Source of the DNA: Gastranaerophilus sp944325835 | Lineage (GTDB): Bacteria; Cyanobacteriota; Vampirovibrionia; Gastranaerophilales; Gastranaerophilaceae | Direction: 5' to 3' | Assembly: GCA_963931575.1 (NCBI GenBank) | Contig: OZ007029.1 | Span: 372,001-436,000 of the forward strand | Length of the DNA stretch: 64,000 nt | In this document: piece after piece, positions 8,333-17,137 of the stretch | Layout of the letters: each line of letters starts with the position of its first letter | Numbering within the stretch: the first letter of the stretch is position 1 | Translations under genes and position numbers: made by a program | The notes under the pieces: model-generated | Seen by the model: only the letters and a program-made list of their open reading frames with translations | Told to the model about the DNA's origin: nothing | Database searches by the model: none

Positions 8333-8692
8333 TTAATCTATATTTCCTTTATATGAACACGGAATATTTTCTTCTTTTAAATAGTTCATGCCCCACTTGT
8401 TTAATTCAATAATAGCTGGAATAAGAGTTTCTCCTCTTTTTGTGAGAGAATATTCGGTTTTAGGCGGTACTACAGGATAAAGTTTTCGTTCAATTATTCC
8501 GTCTGCTTCAAGTTCTTTTAACTGTTGAATTAGCATTTTGGGAGTCGCGTGTGAAATCAGTTTTTGAAGTTCGTTATACCTCAATGTTTTGTTTATAAGA
8601 TGTCCGATTATAACCCCTTTATATTTGCCGCCGATTATTTCCATAGTTACCTCTAACGGGCATTGATATTCATCTTTTCTCTGTTTTATCAT
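8333..8692 (-). CDS. HxlR-family transcriptional regulator
   Basis: 119 residues, a MarR-like winged-helix domain. It has the family Cys near the start (YQCPLEVTMEIIGGKYKG), the recognition region LRYNELQKLISHATPKMLIQQLKELEADGIIERKLYP and the wing PKTEYSLTKRGETLIP. HxlR proteins often sense electrophiles or redox state through that cysteine. It is divergent from the MBL hydrolase gene at 8799 and probably controls it and itself. Start supported by AAGGA. Confidence 0.92.
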   Translation of the reverse strand: MIKQRKDEYQCPLEVTMEIIGGKYKGVIIGHLINKTLRYNELQKLISHATPKMLIQQLKELEADGIIERKLYPVVPPKTEYSLTKRGETLIPAIIELNKWGMNYLKEENIPCSYKGNID

Positions 8693-8706
8693 GTAAAAAT
8701 CCTTAT

Positions 8707-8750
8707 TTACTTTTTAGTAAGTATTATACAAAAAAGTGCATTCTTGTCAA
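8707..8750 (-). promoter_or_regulatory. HxlR promoter and palindromic operator
   Basis: On the minus strand TTGACA (8750-8745), a 16-nt spacer and TATAAT (8728-8723) are followed directly by the palindrome TTACT-N4-AGTAA (8707-8720). Its position over the start of transcription fits autorepression. Confidence 0.6.
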
Positions 8751-8798
8751 AATAATAATAACTATATAAAATTGCTTTATTATATGGAGGAAATTTAA

Positions 8799-9590
8799 AT
8801 GAAAATTACACAAGTAAGAAATGCAACAATTATAGTGGAATACAATAATACAAAGTTTTTAATTGACCCGTGGCTTATGCCTAAAGATTATATGCCGGGA
8901 TTTGATACAGCGATAAATTCCGAAATTCGCCAGCCAAGAGTGGAGTTGCCTTTTGAAATTGAAAAAATTGTCGATGTTGATGCTGTTATCATTACTCATA
9001 TTCACCCTGACCACTGGGATGAATTCGCTGAAAATGCATTAGATAAAAATATAAAAGTATTTGTACAGTCAATTATTGACAAAGATTACATCATTTCAAA
9101 AGGGTTTACAAATGTTGAAATTATACAGGAATCCGGAACAGAATATAATGGGATAACTCTATACAAGACAGGCACCCAGCATGGCAAAAGAGAAATAATT
9201 AAACCGTTATGCGATTCTGTTGGCTTGCCTTATGATGCGATGGGCGTCGTTTTTAAATCACAAGATGAAAAGACCTTGTATATAGCAGGCGACACGATTT
9301 GGTGTAAAGAAGTAATTGAGGCTCTTACAAAATACCATCCTGATATAATAGTTGTAAATGCCTGCGCTGCAACGGTTTTAAGCGGTGAAAGAATAATTAT
9401 GAATATTGATGATGTAAAAGAAGTTTTGCAAAATGCTCCAAACGCAACAGTAGTTGCCAGCCACATGGATACAGTCAGCCATCTTTCGGTTACAAGAAAT
9501 GATTTAAAAGAATTTAAAAATAAAAACAATATTGATAATTTGTTAATTCCCGAGGATGGAGAGATAATTGATTTTGCAAGAAATAGTTAA
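8799..9590 (+). CDS. Metallo-beta-lactamase-fold hydrolase (UlaG-like)
   Basis: 263 residues. The metal-binding signature THIHPDHWDEF, the AGDTIWC strand and the ASHMDTVSH region mark an MBL-fold hydrolase. The short N-terminus and sequence order resemble UlaG/L-ascorbate-6-phosphate lactonase-like and YcbL-like proteins; the substrate is not predictable. GGAGG lies 8 nt before the ATG. It is divergent from hxlR and is its likely target. A 42-bp perfect palindrome follows the stop and probably ends transcription. Confidence 0.85.
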   Translation: MKITQVRNATIIVEYNNTKFLIDPWLMPKDYMPGFDTAINSEIRQPRVELPFEIEKIVDVDAVIITHIHPDHWDEFAENALDKNIKVFVQSIIDKDYIISKGFTNVEIIQESGTEYNGITLYKTGTQHGKREIIKPLCDSVGLPYDAMGVVFKSQDEKTLYIAGDTIWCKEVIEALTKYHPDIIVVNACAATVLSGERIIMNIDDVKEVLQNAPNATVVASHMDTVSHLSVTRNDLKEFKNKNNIDNLLIPEDGEIIDFARNS

Positions 9591-9611
9591 ATTTTTATAT
9601 TGATAAAGTTA

Positions 9612-9653
9612 TTCAGAATAAGGTTGGAAAAATTTTTCCAACCTTATTCTGAA
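9612..9653. terminator. 42-bp perfect palindrome, probable bidirectional terminator
   Basis: Arms of 21 bp (left arm starts TTCAGAATAAGG) are exact reverse complements with five A then five T at the centre. It starts 22 nt after the MBL stop. The perfect symmetry is more than most terminators need. Confidence 0.7.
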
Positions 9654-10099
9654 ATATTACAAAAATTTTGATTTTTTAAAAATTTGTGCAACTGGACTTT
9701 TCCGAAATAATCAAATTACCCGTACAACTCAAAAACGGTGCGTATCTCACTAAAATTCTGCAAATCTCAATCTATCCGTACAGTCCAGAAAAAGTCCAGT
9801 TTCCCAGTTTGATTTTTTTGGAACACTTAATTTTTCCGACCCGAAAACGCCCACACAAAGCCAACTTTACCAAATAATCTATCTATCCGTACAAATCAAT
9901 CTGGACAAAAAACTACAGAGGGTGTAATTTAACACACAGAACAATATATAATTAACTATGAGATGGAGATGTTATAATTTAATACAACATACTGTCCAAT
10001 ATTGTCCAATTTGATAAAACGGTATAACCTTGACAAAATAAGGATTCAAGTTATAATATAAATACTGTTGTCCAATACTGTCCAATATAGGTAACCAAA
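9654..10099. other. Intergenic region with repeated short motifs
   Basis: 446 nt without a credible gene (a 63-codon frame at 9686 has no ribosome site). It carries the second AGAGGGTGTAA motif at 9917 and two pairs of TGTCCAAT. Confidence 0.6.
9993..10086. promoter_or_regulatory. Paired TGTCCAAT direct repeats upstream of the ATPase gene
   Basis: TGTCCAAT occurs at 9993-10000, 10003-10010, 10069-10076 and 10079-10086: two pairs with 10-bp internal period, 76 bp apart. A related TGTCCAAG pair lies inside the gene at 10168-10175 and 10180-10187. One helical turn between copies fits cooperative binding by one protein on one DNA face. Confidence 0.55.
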
Positions 10100-11257
10100 A
10101 TGCGAGCCGCACTTGTTCTTAATATAATTGAATCTTACTTTAAAAATGAATCTTCTTTTATGGATGCTGTCCAAGAACTTGTCCAAGATGAAAGCAAAAA
10201 AGGCAATGATGATTTTGTAAATAAAATTAAAGATATTTTAAAAAATAAAAAAAATACAAAGAAATCAAATGTTAAAAACAATTTTTTACAATCTACGGAA
10301 CCAACATTTAATCTAAGTAATGCTAATGCTACGTTATTGCAATCCCCAAAAGACAAAGACTCTTCATTAAGTTTAATGGAAATAATAGATCCAAGTATTT
10401 CATTTAGCGATTTAATTCTTTCTGAAAAAATGAAAAAGACAATTGACCAAATAATTGAAGAAACCCAAAAATCTGCGCTACTTGAAAATGCTGGAATTCA
10501 TCCAACAAAAAGGATATTATTTTATGGGCCACCAGGTTGCGGTAAAACTGTTATGGGGCTTGCTCTAGCAAAAGCTTTAGGCAAAAAAGTTGCATATGTA
10601 AGATTGGATTCATTATTTTCATCTTATTTGGGGCAAACCAGTATAAATTTACGAAAAATATTTGATGCCGTAAAATCTGGGGAATATGCTCTATTCCTCG
10701 ATGAATTTGATTCAATAGGTAAAAAACGAGATGATAGTCAAGAAGTAGGAGAATTAAAAAGGATTGTTATTACACTTCTGCAAAATTTAGATTTATTACC
10801 GCCAGATATATTGGTAATAGCCGCAACAAATCATCAGCATCTTTTAGATCCCGCTGTTTGGCGCAGATTCGATGTCGCAATTGCGGTAGATGAGCCGACA
10901 TCTGAATATAGACAAAAATTTATTAATAAAATGTTGCAGGAATATAAAGATTGCGTAGAAATAGATTATCCACGTTTATTAAAGTTTACTGAAGGAATGA
11001 GTACCTCAAGACTAAAAGATTTGGTTAATCAGGTTATTAAGACATATTTGCTAAGAGATAAAGCTAACAAAATAACAATGGAAGATTTTATCAATAGTAT
11101 ATTTGTAATTGAAAAATTTGATAGTTCAAAAGATGCATTGATAAATTGGGCATTTCAATTAAGCAAAAAAGGACTTTCATTAAGAGAACTTGAAAATATT
11201 ACGGGGATACCAAAATCGACATTATCACATCGTTTTAAAACCATGGAGGTAAAATAA
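10100..11257 (+). CDS. AAA+ ATPase with C-terminal helix-turn-helix
   Basis: 385 residues. Residues about 1-110 are a variable, Lys-rich region. The AAA+ core has Walker A GPPGCGKT (143-150), Walker B with Asp201-Glu202 (LFLDEFDS), sensor 1 IAATNH and the arginine-finger region WRRFD; it is closest to FtsH/spastin-type classic AAA domains. The last 30 residues (KKGLSLRELENITGIPKSTLSHRF) form an HTH. A subtilase gene starts 1 nt after the stop, so the two form one operon. The HTH may bind the TGTCCAA repeats at its own promoter. ATPase-subtilase pairs are found in accessory islands; a defence role is inference. Confidence 0.85.
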   Translation: MRAALVLNIIESYFKNESSFMDAVQELVQDESKKGNDDFVNKIKDILKNKKNTKKSNVKNNFLQSTEPTFNLSNANATLLQSPKDKDSSLSLMEIIDPSISFSDLILSEKMKKTIDQIIEETQKSALLENAGIHPTKRILFYGPPGCGKTVMGLALAKALGKKVAYVRLDSLFSSYLGQTSINLRKIFDAVKSGEYALFLDEFDSIGKKRDDSQEVGELKRIVITLLQNLDLLPPDILVIAATNHQHLLDPAVWRRFDVAIAVDEPTSEYRQKFINKMLQEYKDCVEIDYPRLLKFTEGMSTSRLKDLVNQVIKTYLLRDKANKITMEDFINSIFVIEKFDSSKDALINWAFQLSKKGLSLRELENITGIPKSTLSHRFKTMEVK

Positions 11258-11258
11258 T

Positions 11259-13496
11259 ATGGCACCACAAAATCCAAAATATTCACATTTAATTATCAAA
11301 GAGGGAGATATTGAAATAGTAAAGCACGACCCGCAGGGAAGAACTAAACCGGTTCCAAGGAATTTTGGTGCACACGGTCAATTGCTTTTGGATGGGATGG
11401 AGCATATTATTACAAAACATTCAACTGTAACATCTTCTTTAGGTGCTAATAAAGTAGCTTTTGAAATAACATTACATGAAAGTCAGAAGTTTCAAGATAA
11501 AAATAGGCGAGAATTTTTAGAAAATAACAAAATCCATATAAATGCCATTAAAAATCAAAATCAGGCAATTGCATCAGCAGCCGTTACAGATTTTAATAAG
11601 TTTGAGAACAAAGTTAGAGAATATAAAAATACAAGTAGAAATAAATCCGAATTCCAATTTATTGATTCAATAGCACCTATTGAAATTGAAGAAAAACAAA
11701 TTTCTGAGATAAAGGAAGTTGCAAAAAATACTGCTTTAAAAGATGAAAAATTTGATATACAAGCAGTTTTTTTACCAGGACTGACAGCAGAAGAATATCA
11801 AACAACTATTTCAAACTTTAAACAGAATATTGAAAATATGGGTGGGAATTTAATTCGTGAGCCTTATCAATTAACAAATGGTATGGTTGTTGCAAGATTT
11901 GAAGTTTCCGGTAAGGATATTGATACTATATCTGCGGATGACGCAATATATAGAATTGAAGAAACCGCATCTTATACTTTTGAACCAAGCGAATCAAAAC
12001 TCACAGGCAATTTGGAATATATTGTAGATGAAAATATAGAACCTCAATCATTACCTTGTGTAGTAGTAATAGATGGCGGAATAGACTTCTCGGCAAGTCC
12101 TCAAATTGAACCTTTTGTGTTGGAACATCTTACTTATGAACACAACGAATACAATAATTTCCAACATGGAACTGCAGTCGCATCAAGAGTAATTTTTGGA
12201 GAAAATATTGATGTGCAATTAAAAACAGGAATTTTAACTCCGAAAGCACGAGTTATTGATGCTTGTATTTTTGATACGGAAACATTAACAGAAGATAATT
12301 TAATTGAAAAAATTAAGTATATAGTAGAACACTACCATGAAAAAGCCCCAATTTTTAATTTGTCAGTTAACAGCTCAAAAGCAATAGACCAAAATACAAT
12401 GAGCTTGTTAGGGTATGAAATTGATGCTTTAATTCATAAATATAAAATCATATTCACAATATCTGCCGGCAACCATAATCTATGGCAGTTTACGGATGAT
12501 TATGCTAACATCTTAGATGATGATGATGCAATAATTGCAAGTCCTGCAGAAGCGACCCTTGCGTTAACTGTTGGAGCTGTGAATAATGAAAATGATCCTA
12601 ACAGCTTAACCGGCAAAGATGAAATATCACCGTATTCAAGGATTGGTCACGGTTTTTCACAAAATGAAAAACCTGATATTGTTGCATATGGAGGAAATAT
12701 TTCGATTGCAAATAAAACGAACTTTGGTATTACTGCAATTTCAAATAACGGACAGTTTGTTACTACCTCCGGTACAAGTTTTGCGGCTCCTGTTATTGCA
12801 TCTAATGCTGCACAAATAATAAGGTATGTAAACAATGATAATGGCATGGCGTCATTATTAACTAAATTACTAATGATACATTCAGCTCAACAATTATGGG
12901 ATGCAGAAGGGCTTAAAGAAGAAGATAAAAACTTTTACAAAAAATTATATGGCAACGGTATATGTAATATTGAAGATGCTTTATACTCCGATGAATCAAA
13001 AGTTACATTTTTATGCTCCGGAACAATGAATCGCTTGAATAAACAAAGAGTGAAATTTTATATTCCAACGCTTACAGCAGAGAAACCAAGAAAATATCCA
13101 TTTATTGTTAAAATAACTTGCTTGTCTGATCCTATTACTGACTATCAGAAAGGAGAAGAATATTTAGGTACATTTATTGATGCAAGTTTGCATAAATTAA
13201 GTTCGACAGGAAAAAATACAAATGCAAATCCAGCTAAGACATTAACAGGTCGTAGAAAGTGGCAGCCATATCAGCATTTTGAAAATGTATTTTATACAGT
13301 TCAACCGGGAGACTGGGAATTGTGGTTACAACTTTATACGAGATGGGATGTCGCCGATGATTTCGAAGTTCCATATGCTTTGGCTATAACAATCGAGGAC
13401 CCATTAAGACAAATGGAATTGTATAGTGCTATTCAAAATGAAGTTGAAAACCGCTATGACTTAATGATTCAGCCTGAAACAAGGATTCAAATATAA
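11259..13496 (+). CDS. Subtilisin-like S8 serine protease paired with the ATPase
   Basis: 745 residues, no signal peptide, so cytoplasmic. The catalytic triad is intact: Asp272 (VVIDGGID), His303 (QHGTAVASR) and Ser507 (TSGTSFAAPV), with the oxyanion region SAGNHN. About 260 residues precede the protease domain and include a possible pro- or sensor region (160-240). About 200 residues follow, with beta-rich WQPYQHFENVFY and GDWELWLQLYTRW stretches. Its partner ATPase would recognise or present a substrate or trigger. The Asp-His-Ser order is the standard S8 order. ATP-dependent antiviral or toxin-like proteolysis is a plausible but unproven role. Confidence 0.9.
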   Translation: MAPQNPKYSHLIIKEGDIEIVKHDPQGRTKPVPRNFGAHGQLLLDGMEHIITKHSTVTSSLGANKVAFEITLHESQKFQDKNRREFLENNKIHINAIKNQNQAIASAAVTDFNKFENKVREYKNTSRNKSEFQFIDSIAPIEIEEKQISEIKEVAKNTALKDEKFDIQAVFLPGLTAEEYQTTISNFKQNIENMGGNLIREPYQLTNGMVVARFEVSGKDIDTISADDAIYRIEETASYTFEPSESKLTGNLEYIVDENIEPQSLPCVVVIDGGIDFSASPQIEPFVLEHLTYEHNEYNNFQHGTAVASRVIFGENIDVQLKTGILTPKARVIDACIFDTETLTEDNLIEKIKYIVEHYHEKAPIFNLSVNSSKAIDQNTMSLLGYEIDALIHKYKIIFTISAGNHNLWQFTDDYANILDDDDAIIASPAEATLALTVGAVNNENDPNSLTGKDEISPYSRIGHGFSQNEKPDIVAYGGNISIANKTNFGITAISNNGQFVTTSGTSFAAPVIASNAAQIIRYVNNDNGMASLLTKLLMIHSAQQLWDAEGLKEEDKNFYKKLYGNGICNIEDALYSDESKVTFLCSGTMNRLNKQRVKFYIPTLTAEKPRKYPFIVKITCLSDPITDYQKGEEYLGTFIDASLHKLSSTGKNTNANPAKTLTGRRKWQPYQHFENVFYTVQPGDWELWLQLYTRWDVADDFEVPYALAITIEDPLRQMELYSAIQNEVENRYDLMIQPETRIQI

Positions 13497-13552
13497 AATA
13501 AATTTGAGTTTTATCTCTATTTATAATATATTCAAAACAATAGGAGCGTCGA

Positions 13553-16330
13553 ATGGCGGAAGTAAAGCAACGTACAGCAGCAAAAAAGTTTGTTGAAGAT
13601 TGGACAGGAAAAGGCTATGAAAAAGGTGAAAGCCAGAAGTTTTGGATTCAACTTTTAAGGGAAGTTTTGGGTGTTGAAACACCGGAACAATTCATTTCTT
13701 TCGAAGATCAAGTTCACCTCGACCATACGAGTTTTATCGATGCAAGAATTCCTGCAACAAAGGTTTTGATTGAACAAAAAAGTTCTGATAAAGATTTATA
13801 TAAAGCAATTAAACAATCTGACGGCAGTTTGCTAAATCCTTTTCAACAGGCAAAAAGATACATAACAGAATTGCCGCTGTCTCAACATCCCCGTTGGGTT
13901 GTTACTTGCAACTTTCAAAAATTCTGTGTTTATGATATGGAACGTCCGAACGGCGAACCACAGGAAATTTTACTTAAAGATTTAGAAAAGGAATATTACA
14001 GACTTTCATTTTTGGTTGATACAGGCAGCGAACATCTCAAAAAAGAAATGGAAGTTTCTATAAAGGCCGGAGAGATTGTTGGATTATTATATGATGCACT
14101 TTTAAAACAATATAAGGACTGTACAAATGAAGAATCATTGAAAAGTCTAAATATTTTATGTGTAAGACTGGTATTTTGTTTGTATGCAGAAGATGCGGGA
14201 ATATTTGGCAAGCACGATATTTTCTTAGATTACTTGCGACAGTATGATGTTTCAAAAATGAGAAAAGCACTTATTGAACTTTTTACAGTATTGAACACAA
14301 AACCTGAAGACAGAGATCCTTATTTGGAAGACGATTTAAAAGCTTTTCCTTATGTAAATGGCGGGCTTTTTGCTCAGGAACATATTGAAATTCCGCAATT
14401 TACAGAGGAAATAAGGACTTTGTTGTTAGAAAAGGCAAGTGCAAACTTTGACTGGTCAGAAATCAGCCCTACAATTTTCGGTGCAGTTTTTGAAAGTACA
14501 CTAAATCCTGAAACTCGTAGAAAAGGCGGAATGCATTACACCTCAATCGAAAACATTCATAAAGTTATAAATCCTCTGTTTATGGATGAACTAAATGAAG
14601 AATTTGCCGAAATCAAAGCATTACCGCAAAATAAAAACAGAGATAAAAAATTTGCAGAATTTCAGAATAAAATCGCAAATCTAAACTTTTTAGATCCTGC
14701 ATGCGGCAGCGGCAACTTCTTAACAGAAACTTATATCTCGCTTCGTAAACTCGAAAATGAGATTTTATATGAACTTCAAAAAGGGCAAGTTATGCTGGGA
14801 GCGGTTTCAAATCCGATAAAAGTTTCAATCCAGCAGTTTTATGGAATTGAAATAAATGATTTTGCCGTAACAGTAGCAAAAACTGCATTGTGGATTGCAG
14901 AATCCCAAATGATGAAGAAAACAGAGGACATTGTTCATATGGACCTGGATTTTCTGCCGTTAAAAACTTACGCAAATATAGTTGAGGGTAATGCTTTACG
15001 GATAAATTGGGAAGATGTCATTCCGAAAGACAAACTCAACTACATCATGGGTAACCCGCCGTTTGTGGGGTATAAATTGCAAACAGAAGAGCAAAAAGAA
15101 GATTTAAGACCATTATACAAAGATAATAAAAACATAGATTATGTTGCTGGTTGGTACTACAAATCATCGGAACTAATGCAAAACTCAAATATAAAAACTG
15201 CACTTGTTTCAACAAACTCTATTACACAGGGAGAGCAGGTTGCAGGAGTTTGGAAACCGTTATTTGACAGATTTAATATTCATATTGATTTTGCACACAG
15301 AACTTTTAGATGGGATAGTGAGTCAAATTCAAAAGCCCATGTCCACTGCGTAATTGTAGGTTTTAGTTGCACCCCAAGCAGCAATAAAAGGAAATTATAT
15401 ACAAATGAGCGAATGCAACTTGTTGATAATATTAATGCATACTTAGTTGATGCTCCAAATGTTTTTATTGATAAACGAACTATTCCAATTTCAAATTGTG
15501 AAAAGATGTTATATGGCAGTGAACCTCGAGAAGGAGGGTTTTTAATATTATCAGAAGCCGAAAAAGTTGAGTTATTAAACGAAACACCAAATTCCGCTAA
15601 GTACATTAAACAATTTGTAAGTTCAGAAGATTTTATTAATAATAAAATACGATATTGTTTATGGTGCAAAGATGTAGATTTAAGCGATTTGCGTAAATCA
15701 AAAATTATTATGGAACGGTTAAATAATTGTAAATTATTTAGAGAAAATAGCAAACAAAAACAAGCAAATGCTGCATCAACTACACCATATTTATTTGCAA
15801 GTCCAAGGCAACCTAATAATAATTATTTATTGATACCGATTGTTTCATCAGAAAATAGAAAATATATTCCAATAGGTTACATGCCTAAAGATATCATTCT
15901 CAGCAATGCGTGTTTTTCAATAAATAATGCGACAAAATATACATTCGGAATTTTAACTTCCAACGTCCACATGGCTTGGATGAGAGCTGTTTGCGGAAGA
16001 TTAGAAATGCGTTATCGTTATTCTAATACTATCGTATATAATAACTACCCTTGGTGCATTCCTACAGAAGAGCAAAAAGCAAAAATTGAAAAAACTGCAC
16101 AGGGGATTTTGGATGCCCGTGCCTTATACCCTGATTGCTCGCTTGCTGATTTGTATGATGAACTCACAATGCCGCCTGAACTTAGAAAAGCACATCAGGA
16201 AAATGATAAAGCTGTTATGGAAGCTTACGGATTCCGCATAAAAGATGAACAAACCGGCAAATTTCGTTGGCTGACCGAATCCGAAACCGTCGCCCGCTTG
16301 ATGCATATGTATCAGGAATTAACAAAATAA
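13553..16330 (+). CDS. MmeI-like type IIL restriction-modification protein
   Basis: 925 residues, close to MmeI length (about 920). The N-terminal endonuclease has a PD-(D/E)xK-type site: Asp63 (FIDARI), Glu74 and Lys76 (LIEQKSS), followed by KQSD...QAKRYITELPLSQHPRWVVTCNFQKF in the order of MmeI. The methyltransferase has motif I DPACGSGNF (from Asp381) and motif IV NPPF (501-504), the gamma-class adenine MTase signature. A target-recognition domain follows (about 620-860). One polypeptide would both methylate one strand and cut at a distance. GGAG precedes the ATG. Specificity cannot be read directly. Confidence 0.9.
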   Translation: MAEVKQRTAAKKFVEDWTGKGYEKGESQKFWIQLLREVLGVETPEQFISFEDQVHLDHTSFIDARIPATKVLIEQKSSDKDLYKAIKQSDGSLLNPFQQAKRYITELPLSQHPRWVVTCNFQKFCVYDMERPNGEPQEILLKDLEKEYYRLSFLVDTGSEHLKKEMEVSIKAGEIVGLLYDALLKQYKDCTNEESLKSLNILCVRLVFCLYAEDAGIFGKHDIFLDYLRQYDVSKMRKALIELFTVLNTKPEDRDPYLEDDLKAFPYVNGGLFAQEHIEIPQFTEEIRTLLLEKASANFDWSEISPTIFGAVFESTLNPETRRKGGMHYTSIENIHKVINPLFMDELNEEFAEIKALPQNKNRDKKFAEFQNKIANLNFLDPACGSGNFLTETYISLRKLENEILYELQKGQVMLGAVSNPIKVSIQQFYGIEINDFAVTVAKTALWIAESQMMKKTEDIVHMDLDFLPLKTYANIVEGNALRINWEDVIPKDKLNYIMGNPPFVGYKLQTEEQKEDLRPLYKDNKNIDYVAGWYYKSSELMQNSNIKTALVSTNSITQGEQVAGVWKPLFDRFNIHIDFAHRTFRWDSESNSKAHVHCVIVGFSCTPSSNKRKLYTNERMQLVDNINAYLVDAPNVFIDKRTIPISNCEKMLYGSEPREGGFLILSEAEKVELLNETPNSAKYIKQFVSSEDFINNKIRYCLWCKDVDLSDLRKSKIIMERLNNCKLFRENSKQKQANAASTTPYLFASPRQPNNNYLLIPIVSSENRKYIPIGYMPKDIILSNACFSINNATKYTFGILTSNVHMAWMRAVCGRLEMRYRYSNTIVYNNYPWCIPTEEQKAKIEKTAQGILDARALYPDCSLADLYDELTMPPELRKAHQENDKAVMEAYGFRIKDEQTGKFRWLTESETVARLMHMYQELTK

Positions 16331-16340
16331 AGGAATACAA

Positions 16341-16745
16341 ATGAAAATTGATTACAAATTTTTAAAATCCATATTGATTGCAATGGAAGAATATAAACTT
16401 CATCAAATAAGGTGCTATGATCTTATGCAAAAAATAGGTGTTATGGATGAAAGACATGTTTTAAATGAAGAATTAACAGAAAAATTTGTCGGACATATAA
16501 AGATTTTAGGTGATAACTATTTTATTGAAAGTAGTGATAAACGGGGTTATTATGGTTTTGAAAATACAAATAATGGTTATGCTATGTCAAATCCATTATA
16601 TAGAATTACCGCGAATGGCTATGAATTTTTAGATATACTGAAAAATGATACCATTTTAAATAAAGTTAAAAATTTTGCAATCAAAAATGCTTGGGAAATT
16701 GGTAAACAACTAATTATTGAATCTGCAAAAATTAATATGTTATAA
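16341..16745 (+). CDS. DUF2513-like small protein
   Basis: 134 residues. The pattern MKIDYKFLKSILIAMEE at the start and YRITANGYEFLDILKNDTILNKVKN towards the end match the DUF2513 family, often encoded on phage and islands with unknown function; the fold is probably winged-helix-like. It begins 10 nt after the MmeI-like stop with AAAGGAA as ribosome site, so it is likely co-transcribed with the restriction gene. Whether it modulates restriction is unknown. Confidence 0.6.
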   Translation: MKIDYKFLKSILIAMEEYKLHQIRCYDLMQKIGVMDERHVLNEELTEKFVGHIKILGDNYFIESSDKRGYYGFENTNNGYAMSNPLYRITANGYEFLDILKNDTILNKVKNFAIKNAWEIGKQLIIESAKINML

Positions 16746-16759
16746 AAAATTATTATTGT

Positions 16760-17130
16760 AAACTTAAATTATACTGTTGCCTAAGAATTTTTACTTACTG
16801 CTATCGCAATACAGGAAAGAGATACTCAGATGATCAATCAAACTGCTCTCTTTGGTTTCCGGCATCTGCCAGAGACAAGCCCCCTTAAGCTTACTCTTGG
16901 TGATTTTGCCATGCGCATCATGCTGACTTGCCTGTTAATTAAGTAATATATAAACCGGTTGAGGAACAGACGCCACCCTGCTCTTGAGGGATACATAATG
17001 CATTGCCCACCGCCCGTCTGGCATCTACGGGCTACAACAACCGGCTTGCCTGATTATGAGGGCTCCATCACCCCTCTGTCGCCAGTTGGCTTGGTAGGGA
17101 GATTTACCGTATCAGATATTAATATATTAT
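16760..17130 (-). ncRNA. Candidate structured RNA, HEARO/omega-RNA-like, no nuclease gene
   Basis: This 370-nt stretch is visibly richer in GC than the AT-rich genes on both sides and has no long frame. Several short hairpins are stacked: GCCCGT (17012-17017)/ACGGGC (17027-17032), GAGGG (17058-17062)/CCCTC (17072-17076), GCCA (17081)/TGGC (17087). Read on the minus strand, blocks such as GGTGATGG, AATCAGGCAAGCCGG and ACGGGCGGTGGG resemble in order the IscB-associated HEARO RNAs as I remember them. No IscB frame follows; only a 24-codon peptide (MAKSPRVSLRGLVSGRC...) lies at about 16845-16916. Assignment is tentative. Confidence 0.35.
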
Positions 17131-17137
17131 CAAAGTA

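Noticed and set aside
9686..9877. A 63-codon frame between the MBL and ATPase genes
   Set aside because: Poor composition, no ribosome site and repeated short motifs in the same DNA; treated as intergenic.
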